Assembly: GCF_030295745.1 (NCBI RefSeq) | Contig: NZ_AP027291.1 | Location: 124,001 to 188,000, forward strand | Origin: Mycolicibacterium sp. TUM20985 | GTDB lineage: Bacteria > Actinomycetota > Actinomycetes > Mycobacteriales > Mycobacteriaceae | Length of the DNA stretch: 64,000 nucleotides | Direction of reading: 5' to 3' | In this document: piece after piece, positions 38,358 to 46,513 of the stretch | Position numbering within the stretch: position 1 is the first letter of the stretch | Layout of the letters: the number at the start of each line of letters is the position of its first letter | The notes under the pieces: model-generated | Database searches by the model: none | The model's input: the letters and a program-made list of their open reading frames with translations, nothing else | Told to the model about the DNA's origin: nothing | Made by a program: the position numbers and the translations under genes

Positions 38358-39302
38358 TTACCCGAACCCGTCGAGCCACTCCGCGATCGCTGCCACGGCG
38401 TCGCGGAAGAAGATCCGGTAGGGCCGATCGGCGACGTAACCGAGATGGGGTGTGGCCGTCACGTTGGCCATGGTCCGGAACGGGTGATGCGCGGGCAGCG
38501 GTTCGACGTCGAACACGTCGAGACCCGCCCCCGCGATGGAACCGGACCGCAGCGCGGCGATCAGCGCCGCCTCGTCGACGATGGGGCCGCGCGACGTATT
38601 GACCAGCAGCGCCGTCGACTTCATCGCCGCGAGTTCGGCGGCACCGACCAGGCCACGGGAGCGCTCGCTGAGCTTGAGATGGATCGTCACCACGTCGGCG
38701 GTCGCGAAGAACTCGGCACGGGTCACGTGACGGGCGCCGACTTCGCCAGCCGCCTCCGGCGTGAGGTTTTGGCTCCACGCCACTACGTCCATCCCGAAGG
38801 CCGCCCCGATGCGCGCCACCCGGGCGCCGATGCGGCCGACGCCGAGCACCCCGAGGACTCGGCGGTCGAGTTCCCGTCCGACGGTGGTCTGCCAACGTCC
38901 CTCGGCGACCGCTTCCCGTTCGGCGACGAGGTGGCGCGCGGTGGCCAGGATCAGCGCCCAGGTGAGCTCGACGGTCGAACCGATGCTGCCGCCCGTGGCG
39001 CTGACGTGGATGCCGAGGTCCGCGACCGCAGCCATGTCGATCGAGGCGTTGACGTTACCGGTCGAGGCGATCATCCGGAGTCGGGGAAGCCGTTCGAGGA
39101 CGTTGCGCGGCAACGGTGTTCGCTCGCGCATCAAGAACACGACGTCGAACGGGGTAAGGCGTGCGACGAGCTCGTCGGGATCGGCGACGTGGTCATTGAA
39201 GACGGTGACGTCGGCGCGCACCGTCACCGGTGACCAGTCCGCCAGGCTCAATGCCACGTCTTGGTAGTCGTCGAGGACCGCGACCTGAATCCTTCTGCTC
39301 AT
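38358..39302 (-). CDS. D-2-hydroxyacid dehydrogenase family protein
   Basis: 314 aa from ATG 39302 (MSRRIQVAVLDDYQ); the longer frame to 39350 would overlap the divergent SRPBCC start and is less likely. The NAD-binding site is LGVLGVGRIGARVARIG. Catalytic residues are present: Arg in NTSRGPIVDE, Glu in DVFDVEPLP and His in TPHLGYV. The family reduces 2-keto acids or oxidises D-2-hydroxy acids (phosphoglycerate dehydrogenase, hydroxypyruvate reductase relatives). The substrate is not evident. As I recall the Mtb region, no such gene sits between Rv0163 and Rv0164, so this looks like a local addition. Confidence 0.88.
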   Translation of the reverse strand: MSRRIQVAVLDDYQDVALSLADWSPVTVRADVTVFNDHVADPDELVARLTPFDVVFLMRERTPLPRNVLERLPRLRMIASTGNVNASIDMAAVADLGIHVSATGGSIGSTVELTWALILATARHLVAEREAVAEGRWQTTVGRELDRRVLGVLGVGRIGARVARIGAAFGMDVVAWSQNLTPEAAGEVGARHVTRAEFFATADVVTIHLKLSERSRGLVGAAELAAMKSTALLVNTSRGPIVDEAALIAALRSGSIAGAGLDVFDVEPLPAHHPFRTMANVTATPHLGYVADRPYRIFFRDAVAAIAEWLDGFG

Positions 39303-39343
39303 CGCGCTCCATCGTGTCAGGCCGCGGTCGATATGCTCACCCG

Positions 39344-39781
39344 ATGCCACTCGTGAGCAAGACCGTCGAGGTTGGGGCGTCCGCCGAGGCGATCATGGCG
39401 ATCGTCGCGGACTTCGAGGCCTACCCGCAGTGGAACGAGGAAGTGAAGGGCTGCTGGATCCTGGCGCGCTACGACGACGGCAGGCCCAGCCAATTGCGCC
39501 TCGACACCTCGGTGCAGGGCATGGACGGTACCTATATACAGGCGGTCTACTACCCGGGCGAGAACCAGATTCAGACCGTCATGCAGCAGGGTGACCTCTT
39601 CTCCAAGCAGGAGCAGCGCTTCGCCGTCGTCGCGATGGGCCCGACGAGCCTGCTCACCGTCGATCTCGACGTCGAAATCTCGATGCCCGTGCCCGCGATG
39701 ATGGTGAAGAAGGTCGTCAACGACGCACTCGAACACCTAGCGGACAACCTCAAGACGCGGGCCGAGGCGACAGCCGGCTGA
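39344..39781 (+). CDS. SRPBCC/polyketide-cyclase-like protein (TB18.5, Rv0164-like)
   Basis: 145 aa from ATG 39344 (MPLVSKTVEVGASAEAIMAIV). It has the START/SRPBCC helix-grip pattern: DFEAYPQWNEEVKGCWIL near the N-terminus, a long beta sheet (LRLDTSVQGM, QTVMQQGDL) and a C-terminal helix (VNDALEHLADNLKTRAE). These proteins form a hydrophobic pocket for a lipid-like ligand; catalysis is rare. Mtb Rv0164 lies at the same place, next to mce1R. Divergent from the D-2-hydroxyacid dehydrogenase with 41 bp between starts. Confidence 0.85.
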   Translation: MPLVSKTVEVGASAEAIMAIVADFEAYPQWNEEVKGCWILARYDDGRPSQLRLDTSVQGMDGTYIQAVYYPGENQIQTVMQQGDLFSKQEQRFAVVAMGPTSLLTVDLDVEISMPVPAMMVKKVVNDALEHLADNLKTRAEATAG

Positions 39782-39869
39782 CCGCAGTCACTGAGCTCGC
39801 CGAGTGTGTGGGTCGTGGATGCGTCGCCCGGGTCGTCCGTGCCGTAAGCCCCACAGTCGGCGGTGAGCG

Positions 39870-40538
39870 CTAGGTCCAGAGCCCCAGTTCGTCGAGACGC
39901 GCCGTGAGCCGACGCGCCCCGTCGGTGAATTGAGCGTCCGTCAGCCGGACCACGGTCTCGACGTCACGACGGCGCAGGGCGGCGATCATCTTGCGGCGGT
40001 TGACCACCGCGTGGTGACCCCACTGAGGGTCGTTGGCGTAGATGTGGGGCGGCAGATACCTCGCCGCGTGCAGCAGGAACCACGCCAGCTTGATGCGGCC
40101 CGACGCACGGTTGAAGGCGCGATGGAAGGCGAACTCGGCGTCGACCACGTCATCGGTGTGCTGCCGCGCGATCGCGTCGGCCGCCGTCGCGGCCAACCGT
40201 TCCAGTTCGTCGATCTGGTCGTCGGTGACCCGTTCGGCCGCGGATCGGGCGAGCTGGCCCGCGATCACGGCTTGCAACCAGAAGATGTCTTCGATGTCGC
40301 CGCGGGTGAACGCACTCACTACATGGCCGCGATGCGGCTCCAGTTGCACCATGCCCTCACCGCGCAGCGTGCGCAGTGCCTCGCGGACGGGGGTGATGCT
40401 CACCCCGAGGGCGGCGGCAGTCTCGTCGAGCCGGATGAAGGCACCGGGCCGCAGCACGCCCGACATGATGCGGATCCGCAGATGTCCGGCCACCTCGTCG
40501 GAGAGTTGCTCGCGACGCGGTTTGGTCGGTGCGTTCAC
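39870..40538 (-). CDS. mce1R: GntR/FCD-family repressor of the mce1 operon, Mce1R
   Basis: 222 aa from GTG 40538 (VNAPTKPRREQLSDEV); a longer frame to 40631 exists but its added residues are low-complexity and would run into the fadD5 control region. The winged helix spans about 10-75 (GVLRPGAFIRLDETAAALGVSITPVREALRTLRGEGMV). The C-terminal FCD ligand domain has FAFHRAFNRASGRIKLAWFLLHAARYLPPHI. Divergent from fadD5 as Rv0165c is from Rv0166 in Mtb, where Mce1R represses the operon, probably in response to a lipid. Confidence 0.9.
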   Translation of the reverse strand: MNAPTKPRREQLSDEVAGHLRIRIMSGVLRPGAFIRLDETAAALGVSITPVREALRTLRGEGMVQLEPHRGHVVSAFTRGDIEDIFWLQAVIAGQLARSAAERVTDDQIDELERLAATAADAIARQHTDDVVDAEFAFHRAFNRASGRIKLAWFLLHAARYLPPHIYANDPQWGHHAVVNRRKMIAALRRRDVETVVRLTDAQFTDGARRLTARLDELGLWT

Positions 40539-40632
40539 GGTATTCGAGCTCTCACGGGTCCCCACTGTCGTGTTGCTGGCGTGGGTTGTCCCCGAGCCGC
40601 CGAGGCCATAGTGTGACCGGGGCAACACCATG

Positions 40633-40648
40633 TTTGATCAAATATCAA
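40633..40648. promoter_or_regulatory. Candidate Mce1R operator
   Basis: TTTGATCAAA (40633-40642) is a perfect 10-bp palindrome, and TTGAT-CAAAT-ATCAA (40634-40648) makes a second overlapping inverted repeat. It lies between the mce1R start and the proposed fadD5 start. If real, it argues against the upstream ATG at 40630 as the fadD5 start. Confidence 0.5.
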
Positions 40649-40692
40649 CGCCGCGCAACCCGCGCAAAGTGAACAGCAGGGAGCCGCCGACG

Positions 40693-42345
40693 TTGATCGC
40701 CACGCCACCTCCGCCGGGACCCGCCGGGCAGCCGTACCTGGCCCGCAGGCAGAACTGGACCAACCAGCTCGCCCGCCACGCCATGATGCAGCCCGACGCG
40801 ACGGCACTGCGCTTCCTCGGCCGGACGACGACGTGGCGCGAGCTCGACCATCGCGTCACCGCCCTCGCGGGCGCGTTGAGCCGCCGCGGTGTCGGATTCG
40901 GCGACCGCGTGCTGATCCTGATGCTCAACCGCACCGAGTTCATCGAATCGATGCTGGCGGCGAACCTGCTCGGCGCGATCGCCGTACCGGTGAACTTCCG
41001 GATGACACCACCCGAGATCGCCTTCCTGGTCAGCGACTGCGACGCCCGCGTCATCGTCACCGAGCCGGTGCTGGCGGCCGTCGCGACTGCCGTCCGTGAA
41101 CTCGAACCGACGCTGGCCGACGTCATCGTCGCGGGGGGGACCACCGAGGACGGGTTGCTCGGGTACGAGGAGCTGCTCGAAGAGGAGGGTCAGCAGCCGG
41201 CAGCGGTCGACATTCCCAACGATTCGCCTGCGCTGATCATGTACACCTCGGGCACCACCGGCCGGCCCAAGGGCGCCGTGCTCACTCATCTGAATCTCTC
41301 CGGCCAGGCAATGACCAACCTGTTCACCACCGGTGCGGACCTCAACAACGACGTCGGCTTCATCGGCGTCCCGCTGTTCCACATCGCCGGTATCGGCAAC
41401 ACCATCACCGGCCTGCTGCTGGGACGACCCACCGTGCTCTATCCGCTCGGCGCCTTCGATCCCGGCACGCTGCTCGACGTCTTGGAGAGCGAGGGTGTCA
41501 CGGGTGTCTTCCTGGTACCCGCGCAGTGGCAGGCGGTGTGCGCCGCCCAGCGGACCAGGCCGCGCGACCTGAAACTGCGGATGTTGTCGTGGGGCGCCGC
41601 CCCGGCGTCCGATACCCTCCTGCGGGACATGGCCCAGACCTTTCCCGGCACAGAGATCCTTGCCGCCTTCGGGCAGACCGAGATGTCGCCGGTGACCTGC
41701 ATGCTGCTCGGTGACGACGCCATCAGAAAGCTGGGCTCGGTGGGCAAGGTGATCCCGACCGTCGCCGCGAGGGTCGTCGACGAGGACATGAACGACGTCG
41801 CGCGAGGGCAGGTGGGAGAGATCGTGTACCAGGCGCCGACGCTGATGGCGGGCTACTGGAACAACCCCGCCGCCACCGCCGAGGCCTTTGCCGGTGGCTG
41901 GTTCCACTCGGGTGATCTAGTTCGCCAGGACGACGAGGGCTACGTCTGGGTCGTCGACCGGAAGAAGGACATGATCATCTCCGGAGGCGAGAACATCTAC
42001 TGCGCCGAGGTCGAGAACGCACTGGCCGCGCATCCGTCCATCGTCGAAGCCGCCGTCATCGGCCGGCCACACCCGAAGTGGGGCGAGGTACCCGTCGCGG
42101 TCGTGGCCCTGGCGGCGTCCGGGCACTTGGGCCTCACGGTCGAGGCACTCGGCGAATTTCTGACCGAACGGCTCGCGCGGTACAAGCATCCGAAGGTGCT
42201 GGAAGTCGTCGAGACATTGCCCCGTAACCCCGCGGGTAAGGTCCTCAAGACGGAACTGAGGGTGCGCTTCGGATCGGCCGAAAACTTTGACGCCGGCGAA
42301 AGTTCTTCTGCTCCAACGGTTTCAGCCAGCGCGGCGAAGGGCTGA
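40693..42345 (+). CDS. fadD5: Fatty-acyl-CoA/AMP ligase FadD5
   Basis: 550 aa from TTG 40693, chosen because AGGGAG sits 9 bp upstream and Mtb FadD5 is about 554 aa; GTG 40669 and ATG 40630 (571 aa) are in-frame alternatives. It belongs to the ANL superfamily: P-loop LIMYTSGTTGRPKGAVLTH, A5 region LAAFGQTEMSPVT, A7 FHSGDLVR, A8 DRKKDMIISGGENIYCAEVE and the A10 lysine in PRNPAGKVLKTEL. It should activate a fatty acid through an acyl-adenylate to acyl-CoA. It is the first gene of the mce1 operon and in Mtb is linked to recycling mycolic acids or other imported lipids. Confidence 0.94.
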   Translation: MIATPPPPGPAGQPYLARRQNWTNQLARHAMMQPDATALRFLGRTTTWRELDHRVTALAGALSRRGVGFGDRVLILMLNRTEFIESMLAANLLGAIAVPVNFRMTPPEIAFLVSDCDARVIVTEPVLAAVATAVRELEPTLADVIVAGGTTEDGLLGYEELLEEEGQQPAAVDIPNDSPALIMYTSGTTGRPKGAVLTHLNLSGQAMTNLFTTGADLNNDVGFIGVPLFHIAGIGNTITGLLLGRPTVLYPLGAFDPGTLLDVLESEGVTGVFLVPAQWQAVCAAQRTRPRDLKLRMLSWGAAPASDTLLRDMAQTFPGTEILAAFGQTEMSPVTCMLLGDDAIRKLGSVGKVIPTVAARVVDEDMNDVARGQVGEIVYQAPTLMAGYWNNPAATAEAFAGGWFHSGDLVRQDDEGYVWVVDRKKDMIISGGENIYCAEVENALAAHPSIVEAAVIGRPHPKWGEVPVAVVALAASGHLGLTVEALGEFLTERLARYKHPKVLEVVETLPRNPAGKVLKTELRVRFGSAENFDAGESSSAPTVSASAAKG

Positions 42346-42581
42346 CCAGCGATGTTGAGTTTGCCAAACGGCGAGATGACAATCCTGCGGATGCGGTGCA
42401 ACGCGCCGATCCCATCGGGTACTCTCCTGTGGTCCGTCTTACTACCCATGAGTAGGGAGACAGTGGTCACACACACGGAGCTGGGGCAAGGAGGAGGCGT
42501 GCGACAGATTCTGCCGTTGCGCCGGAGTGGTTGCGGCCTGCCCGATCATCAGACCGGGTGCGAGATCACGGGAACCCGTCG
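42346..42581 (+). promoter_or_regulatory. fadD5-yrbE1A intergenic leader with inverted repeat
   Basis: 236 bp without a convincing gene. CTAC-CCATGA-GTAG at 42442-42455 is an imperfect palindrome. In Mtb an internal promoter has been described in the matching gap. I see no confident -10/-35 pair. The yrbE1A frame is open from 42531, but the GTG at 42582 gives the expected protein length. Confidence 0.4.
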
Positions 42582-43382
42582 GTGACGGCCCAGACGTCAG
42601 GCTTCGCCGACTCCGTTCGCGACAGGGTCCGACCAGGGCTGCTCGCCGTGGGTGGCTTCGTCAAGATGTGCGTGCTGACGGGCAAGGCGCTGTTCCGCCG
42701 CCCGTTCCAGACCCGCGAGTTCATCCTGCAGGGCTGGTTCCTGATGCGGGTGGCGTTCCTGCCGACCATCGCGGTCGCGATCCCGTTGACCGTGCTGATC
42801 ATCTTCACGCTCAACATCCTGCTGGCCGAGTTCGGTGCCGCCGACATCTCCGGCGCCGGCGCGGCGCTGGGTGCGGTGACCCAGCTCGGGCCCCTGGTGA
42901 CCGTCTTGGTGGTTGCCGGCGCGGGCTCGACCGCCATTTGCGCGGACATCGGCGCACGCACCATCCGCGAGGAGATCGACGCACTCGAAGTCCTCGGCAT
43001 CGACCCGATCCACCGCCTCGTCGTCCCCCGCGTAATTGCCTCGACGCTCGTCGCATTCCTCCTCAACGGCGCCGTGATCACCATCGGGCTGGTCGGCGGC
43101 TTCGTCTTCGGCGTCTACATCCAAAACATCTCCGCGGGCGCCTATGTGTCGACGCTCACGCTGGTCACCGGACTCCCGGAGGTGCTCATCTCGGTGATCA
43201 AGGCGCTGATCTTCGGCATGATCGCGGGACTGGTGGGCTGCTACCGCGGCCTGACGGTCTCCGGTGGCGCGAAGGGCGTGGGCACCGCGGTCAACGAGAC
43301 CCTGGTGCTCTGCATCATCGCGCTGTTCGCGGTGAACGTCATCATGACCACCATCGGCGTTCGATTCGGAACGGGGCGCTGA
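42582..43382 (+). CDS. yrbE1A: Mce1 permease YrbE1A
   Basis: 266 aa from GTG 42582 (Mtb about 265). It is an MlaE/YrbE integral membrane protein with five to six membrane segments and the conserved cytoplasmic coupling motif GARTIREEIDALEVLGIDPIHRL. The match to my memory of Mtb YrbE1A is close (MCVLTGKALFRRPFQ, ILLAEFGAADISGAGAA). With YrbE1B it should form the membrane core of the Mce1 lipid importer driven by the ATPase MceG, which is encoded elsewhere. yrbE1B follows after 1 bp. Confidence 0.95.
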   Translation: MTAQTSGFADSVRDRVRPGLLAVGGFVKMCVLTGKALFRRPFQTREFILQGWFLMRVAFLPTIAVAIPLTVLIIFTLNILLAEFGAADISGAGAALGAVTQLGPLVTVLVVAGAGSTAICADIGARTIREEIDALEVLGIDPIHRLVVPRVIASTLVAFLLNGAVITIGLVGGFVFGVYIQNISAGAYVSTLTLVTGLPEVLISVIKALIFGMIAGLVGCYRGLTVSGGAKGVGTAVNETLVLCIIALFAVNVIMTTIGVRFGTGR

Positions 43383-43383
43383 C

Positions 43384-44253
43384 ATGTCGACCACTGCAGT
43401 ACTGAAATCGCGGTTCCCCCGCGCCCTCGCGGGCGGCGAGCGGCTCGCGAGTTCACCGGCCCGCTTCCTCGACAGCATCGGTCACATCGCCTGGTTCGTC
43501 GTGACCGCCGTCGGCTCGATCGGCCACGCGTTCCGCTTCTACCGCAAGGAGATGCTGCGACTGGTCGCCGAGATCGGCATGGGCACCGGCGCCATGGCGG
43601 TCATCGGCGGGACCGTCGCCATCGTCGGCTTCGTCACCCTCTCGGGTGGCTCGCTGATCGCCATCCAGGGCTTCGCGTCACTGGGCAACATCGGTGTCGA
43701 GGCGTTCACCGGCTTCTTCGCCGCGCTGGTCAATGTGCGCATCGCCGCGCCGGTCGTCGCCGGCCAGGCCCTGGCCGCTACCGTCGGTGCTGGTGCGACC
43801 GCTGAACTGGGCGCCATGCGCATCAGCGAGGAGATCGACGCGCTCGAGGTGATGGGCATCAAGTCGATCTCGTACCTCGTCTCGACCCGCCTAGTGGCCG
43901 GCTTCGTCGTCATCATCCCGCTCTACGCGATGGCGATCATCATGAGCTTCCTGGCGGCTCAAGCCACCACGACGCTGTTCTACGGTCAGTCGACCGGCAC
44001 CTACGAGCACTACTTCCGGACGTTCCTGCGGCCCGACGACGTGGCCTGGTCGTTCGTACAGGCGATCATCATCTCGGTGATCGTGATGCTCAACCATTGC
44101 TACTACGGCTTCTACGCCAGCGGCGGCCCGGTCGGCGTCGGCGAGGCCGTGGGCCGCTCGATGCGCGCGTCGCTGATCGCCATCGTCCTAGTCGTCCTAT
44201 TCGCATCGATGGCGCTTTACGGCACCGACGCCAACTTCAACCTGACGGTGTAG
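43384..44253 (+). CDS. yrbE1B: Mce1 permease YrbE1B
   Basis: 289 aa, the same length as in Mtb. MlaE/YrbE family, with RISEEIDALEVMGIKSISYLVSTR as the coupling motif and about five membrane segments (MGTGAMAVIGGTVAIVGFV; VIIPLYAMAIIMSFLAA). A hydrophilic N-terminus of about 40 residues precedes the first segment. It pairs with YrbE1A as the transmembrane part of the Mce1 transporter. ATG 43384 follows yrbE1A directly; mce1A starts 2 bp after its stop. Confidence 0.95.
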   Translation: MSTTAVLKSRFPRALAGGERLASSPARFLDSIGHIAWFVVTAVGSIGHAFRFYRKEMLRLVAEIGMGTGAMAVIGGTVAIVGFVTLSGGSLIAIQGFASLGNIGVEAFTGFFAALVNVRIAAPVVAGQALAATVGAGATAELGAMRISEEIDALEVMGIKSISYLVSTRLVAGFVVIIPLYAMAIIMSFLAAQATTTLFYGQSTGTYEHYFRTFLRPDDVAWSFVQAIIISVIVMLNHCYYGFYASGGPVGVGEAVGRSMRASLIAIVLVVLFASMALYGTDANFNLTV

Positions 44254-44255
44254 CC

Positions 44256-45485
44256 ATGACTGCTCCAGGACAGATGCAATCACCCATCAACGAGCCGCGT
44301 ACGCCGCCGTACAAGGTGGCCGGGCTCATCCTGTTCCTCGTCGTCGCGGTCATCGTCGCGCTGGTGTGGACGCAGTTCCGCGGCGGGTTCGCCAATCCCG
44401 AGAAGCTCACGTTGATCTCGTCGCGGTCCGGTCTCTCGATGGACCCGGGTTCGAAGGTGACCTTCAACGGGGTCGAGATCGGTCGGGTGGCCGGCGTCTC
44501 GGCCATCGACCAGAACGGCGAGCCCCGGGCCGAGGTCGCCCTCGACGTCGATCGCCAGTTCACGAATTTGATCCCGTCGAACGTGGATGCCCAGATCAAG
44601 GCGACCACGGTGTTCGGCAACAAGTACATCGCGTTCTCCTCGCCGAAGGACCCGTCCAAGGAGCGCATCAGCTCCTCGACCCCGATCCAGGTCTCCGGCG
44701 TCACGACCGAGTTCAACACGCTGTTCGAGACGGTCGTGTCGGTGGCCGAGAAGGTCGACCCCATCAAGCTGAACCAGACCCTGACGGCGGCCGCGCAGGC
44801 CCTCGACGGACTGGGTGAACGGTTTGGACAGGCGCTCGAGAACGGCAACACGATCCTGGCCGACGTCAACCCCCTACTGCCTCGACTCCAGCAGGACAAC
44901 CAGCGCCTGGCCCAGGTTGCCGACATCTTCTCGGATGCTGGCCCCAACCTGTTCGACGGGCTGGAGAACGCCGTCACCACGGCGAAGGCGCTCAACGATG
45001 AGCAGGGCAACATCGATCAGGCGTTGATGGCTGCCGTCGGCTTCGGCAACACTGGTGGCGAGGTCTTCGAGAAGACGGGCCCGTATCTGGTCCGCAGCTC
45101 CGCCGACCTGCGTCCGACCACCGCGCTGCTCGACGAGTACAGCCCGATGCTGTTCTGCATGATTCGCAACTACCACGACGTCGAGCCGAAGATCGCCTCC
45201 TCCCTGGGCGGCAACGGCTACTCGCTCAACACCCATTCCCAGATTCTCTTTCCGGGCAACCCCTACGTGTACCCCGACAACCTGCCGCGGGTTAACGCCC
45301 ACGGCGGACCCGAGGGAAGGCCGGGGTGCTGGCAGCCCGTCACCCGTGACCTGTGGCCCAACCCGTATCTGGTGATGGACACCGGCGCCAGCATCGCTCC
45401 GTACAACCACCTCGAACTCGGTCAGCCCATCGCCATCGAGTACGTCTGGGGACGCCAAATCGGGGAGAACACGATCAACCCATGA
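44256..45485 (+). CDS. mce1A: Mce-family lipid-transport protein Mce1A, short form
   Basis: 409 aa from ATG 44256. One N-terminal membrane segment (KVAGLILFLVVAVIVALVW) anchors a MlaD/Mce domain (MDPGSKVTFNGVEIGRVAGV) and a helical coil region that in Mce complexes forms the lipid tunnel. The C-terminus has CWQPVTRDLWPNPYLVMDTG and EYVWGRQIGENTINP, as in Mtb Mce1A. The Mtb protein is about 454 aa; the hydrophobic stretch between YSLRTNSEIL and NPYTYPENLPRVNA there is absent here (YSLNTHSQILFPG runs straight into NPYVYPDNL). Overlaps mce1B by 4 bases (ATGA). Confidence 0.94.
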   Translation: MTAPGQMQSPINEPRTPPYKVAGLILFLVVAVIVALVWTQFRGGFANPEKLTLISSRSGLSMDPGSKVTFNGVEIGRVAGVSAIDQNGEPRAEVALDVDRQFTNLIPSNVDAQIKATTVFGNKYIAFSSPKDPSKERISSSTPIQVSGVTTEFNTLFETVVSVAEKVDPIKLNQTLTAAAQALDGLGERFGQALENGNTILADVNPLLPRLQQDNQRLAQVADIFSDAGPNLFDGLENAVTTAKALNDEQGNIDQALMAAVGFGNTGGEVFEKTGPYLVRSSADLRPTTALLDEYSPMLFCMIRNYHDVEPKIASSLGGNGYSLNTHSQILFPGNPYVYPDNLPRVNAHGGPEGRPGCWQPVTRDLWPNPYLVMDTGASIAPYNHLELGQPIAIEYVWGRQIGENTINP

Positions 45486-46513
45486 GAATCACCGGTACAG
45501 CGATCAAGCTCGGCGCACTTTCTCTGGTGCTGCTCCTGTTCACCGCGCTCATCATCGTGGTGTTCGGTCAGCTGCGGTTCGACCGCACCACGGGATACTC
45601 CGCGATCTTCAAGAACGCCAGCGGCCTCCGGGCGGGGCAGTTCGTCCGCGCCTCGGGCGTTGAGGTCGGCAAGGTCTCCAAGGTCGAACTCATCAACGGC
45701 GGCAACGAGGTCGAAGTCAACTTCGCCGTGGACCGATCGCTGCAACTGTTCCAGGGCACGACGGCCTCGATCCGTTACCTGAACCTGATCGGTGACCGCT
45801 ACCTCGAACTCAAGCGCGGTGACGACAACGCCAAGATGCCGGCCGGCGGCACCATCCCGGACACCCGTACCGAACCCGCTCTCGACCTGGACGCGCTCAT
45901 CGGCGGGTTCCGGCCGCTGTTTCGGTCGTTGGAGCCGCAGAAGGTCAACGACATCGCCCAATCGATCATCACGATCTTCCAAGGTCAGGGCGGCACCATC
46001 AACGACATCCTCGACCAGACCGCGTCGCTGACCTCTGCGCTTGCCGACCAAGACCAGGCCATCGGTGAAGTGATCAAGAATCTCAACACCGTCCTGGCCA
46101 CGGCGGTCAAGCACCAGCAACAGTTGGACGAGACACTGCAGAACTTCGAAACGCTCGTCACCGGACTCAAGAACCGCGCCGACCCGATCGCGGCGTCGGT
46201 CGCCGACATCAGCAATGCGGCAGGCTCGATCGCCGACCTGCTCGGGGACAACCGTCCGCTGCTGCAGAAGACGGTCACCAACCTCGAGATCCTCCAGCAG
46301 CCGCTGGTCGACCAGAAGGAACAGTTGAACGACACTCTCATCAAGATTCCCGCCGCCCTGAAGATCATCGGGCGCGCCGGTGGCATCTACGGCGACTTCT
46401 TCAACTTCTACGCCTGCGACGTGACCCTCAAGTTGAACGGTTTGCAGCCGGGTGGCCCAGTCCGCACGGTCAAGGTCTGGTCTCAGCCATCGGGTAGGTG
46501 CACACCGCAATGA
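45482..46513 (+). CDS. mce1B: Mce-family lipid-transport protein Mce1B
   Basis: 343 aa from ATG 45482, translationally coupled to mce1A. An N-terminal hydrophobic anchor (LGALSLVLLLFTALIIVVFG) is followed by the Mce domain (ASGLRAGQFVRASGVEVGKV, RYLNLIGDRYLELKRG). Long helices come next (TASLTSALADQDQAIGEVIKNLN). The C-terminus has FFNFYACDVTLKLNGL. It is one of six different Mce subunits expected to assemble into the hexameric tunnel. Length matches the Mtb protein closely. Confidence 0.94.
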   Translation: MRITGTAIKLGALSLVLLLFTALIIVVFGQLRFDRTTGYSAIFKNASGLRAGQFVRASGVEVGKVSKVELINGGNEVEVNFAVDRSLQLFQGTTASIRYLNLIGDRYLELKRGDDNAKMPAGGTIPDTRTEPALDLDALIGGFRPLFRSLEPQKVNDIAQSIITIFQGQGGTINDILDQTASLTSALADQDQAIGEVIKNLNTVLATAVKHQQQLDETLQNFETLVTGLKNRADPIAASVADISNAAGSIADLLGDNRPLLQKTVTNLEILQQPLVDQKEQLNDTLIKIPAALKIIGRAGGIYGDFFNFYACDVTLKLNGLQPGGPVRTVKVWSQPSGRCTPQ

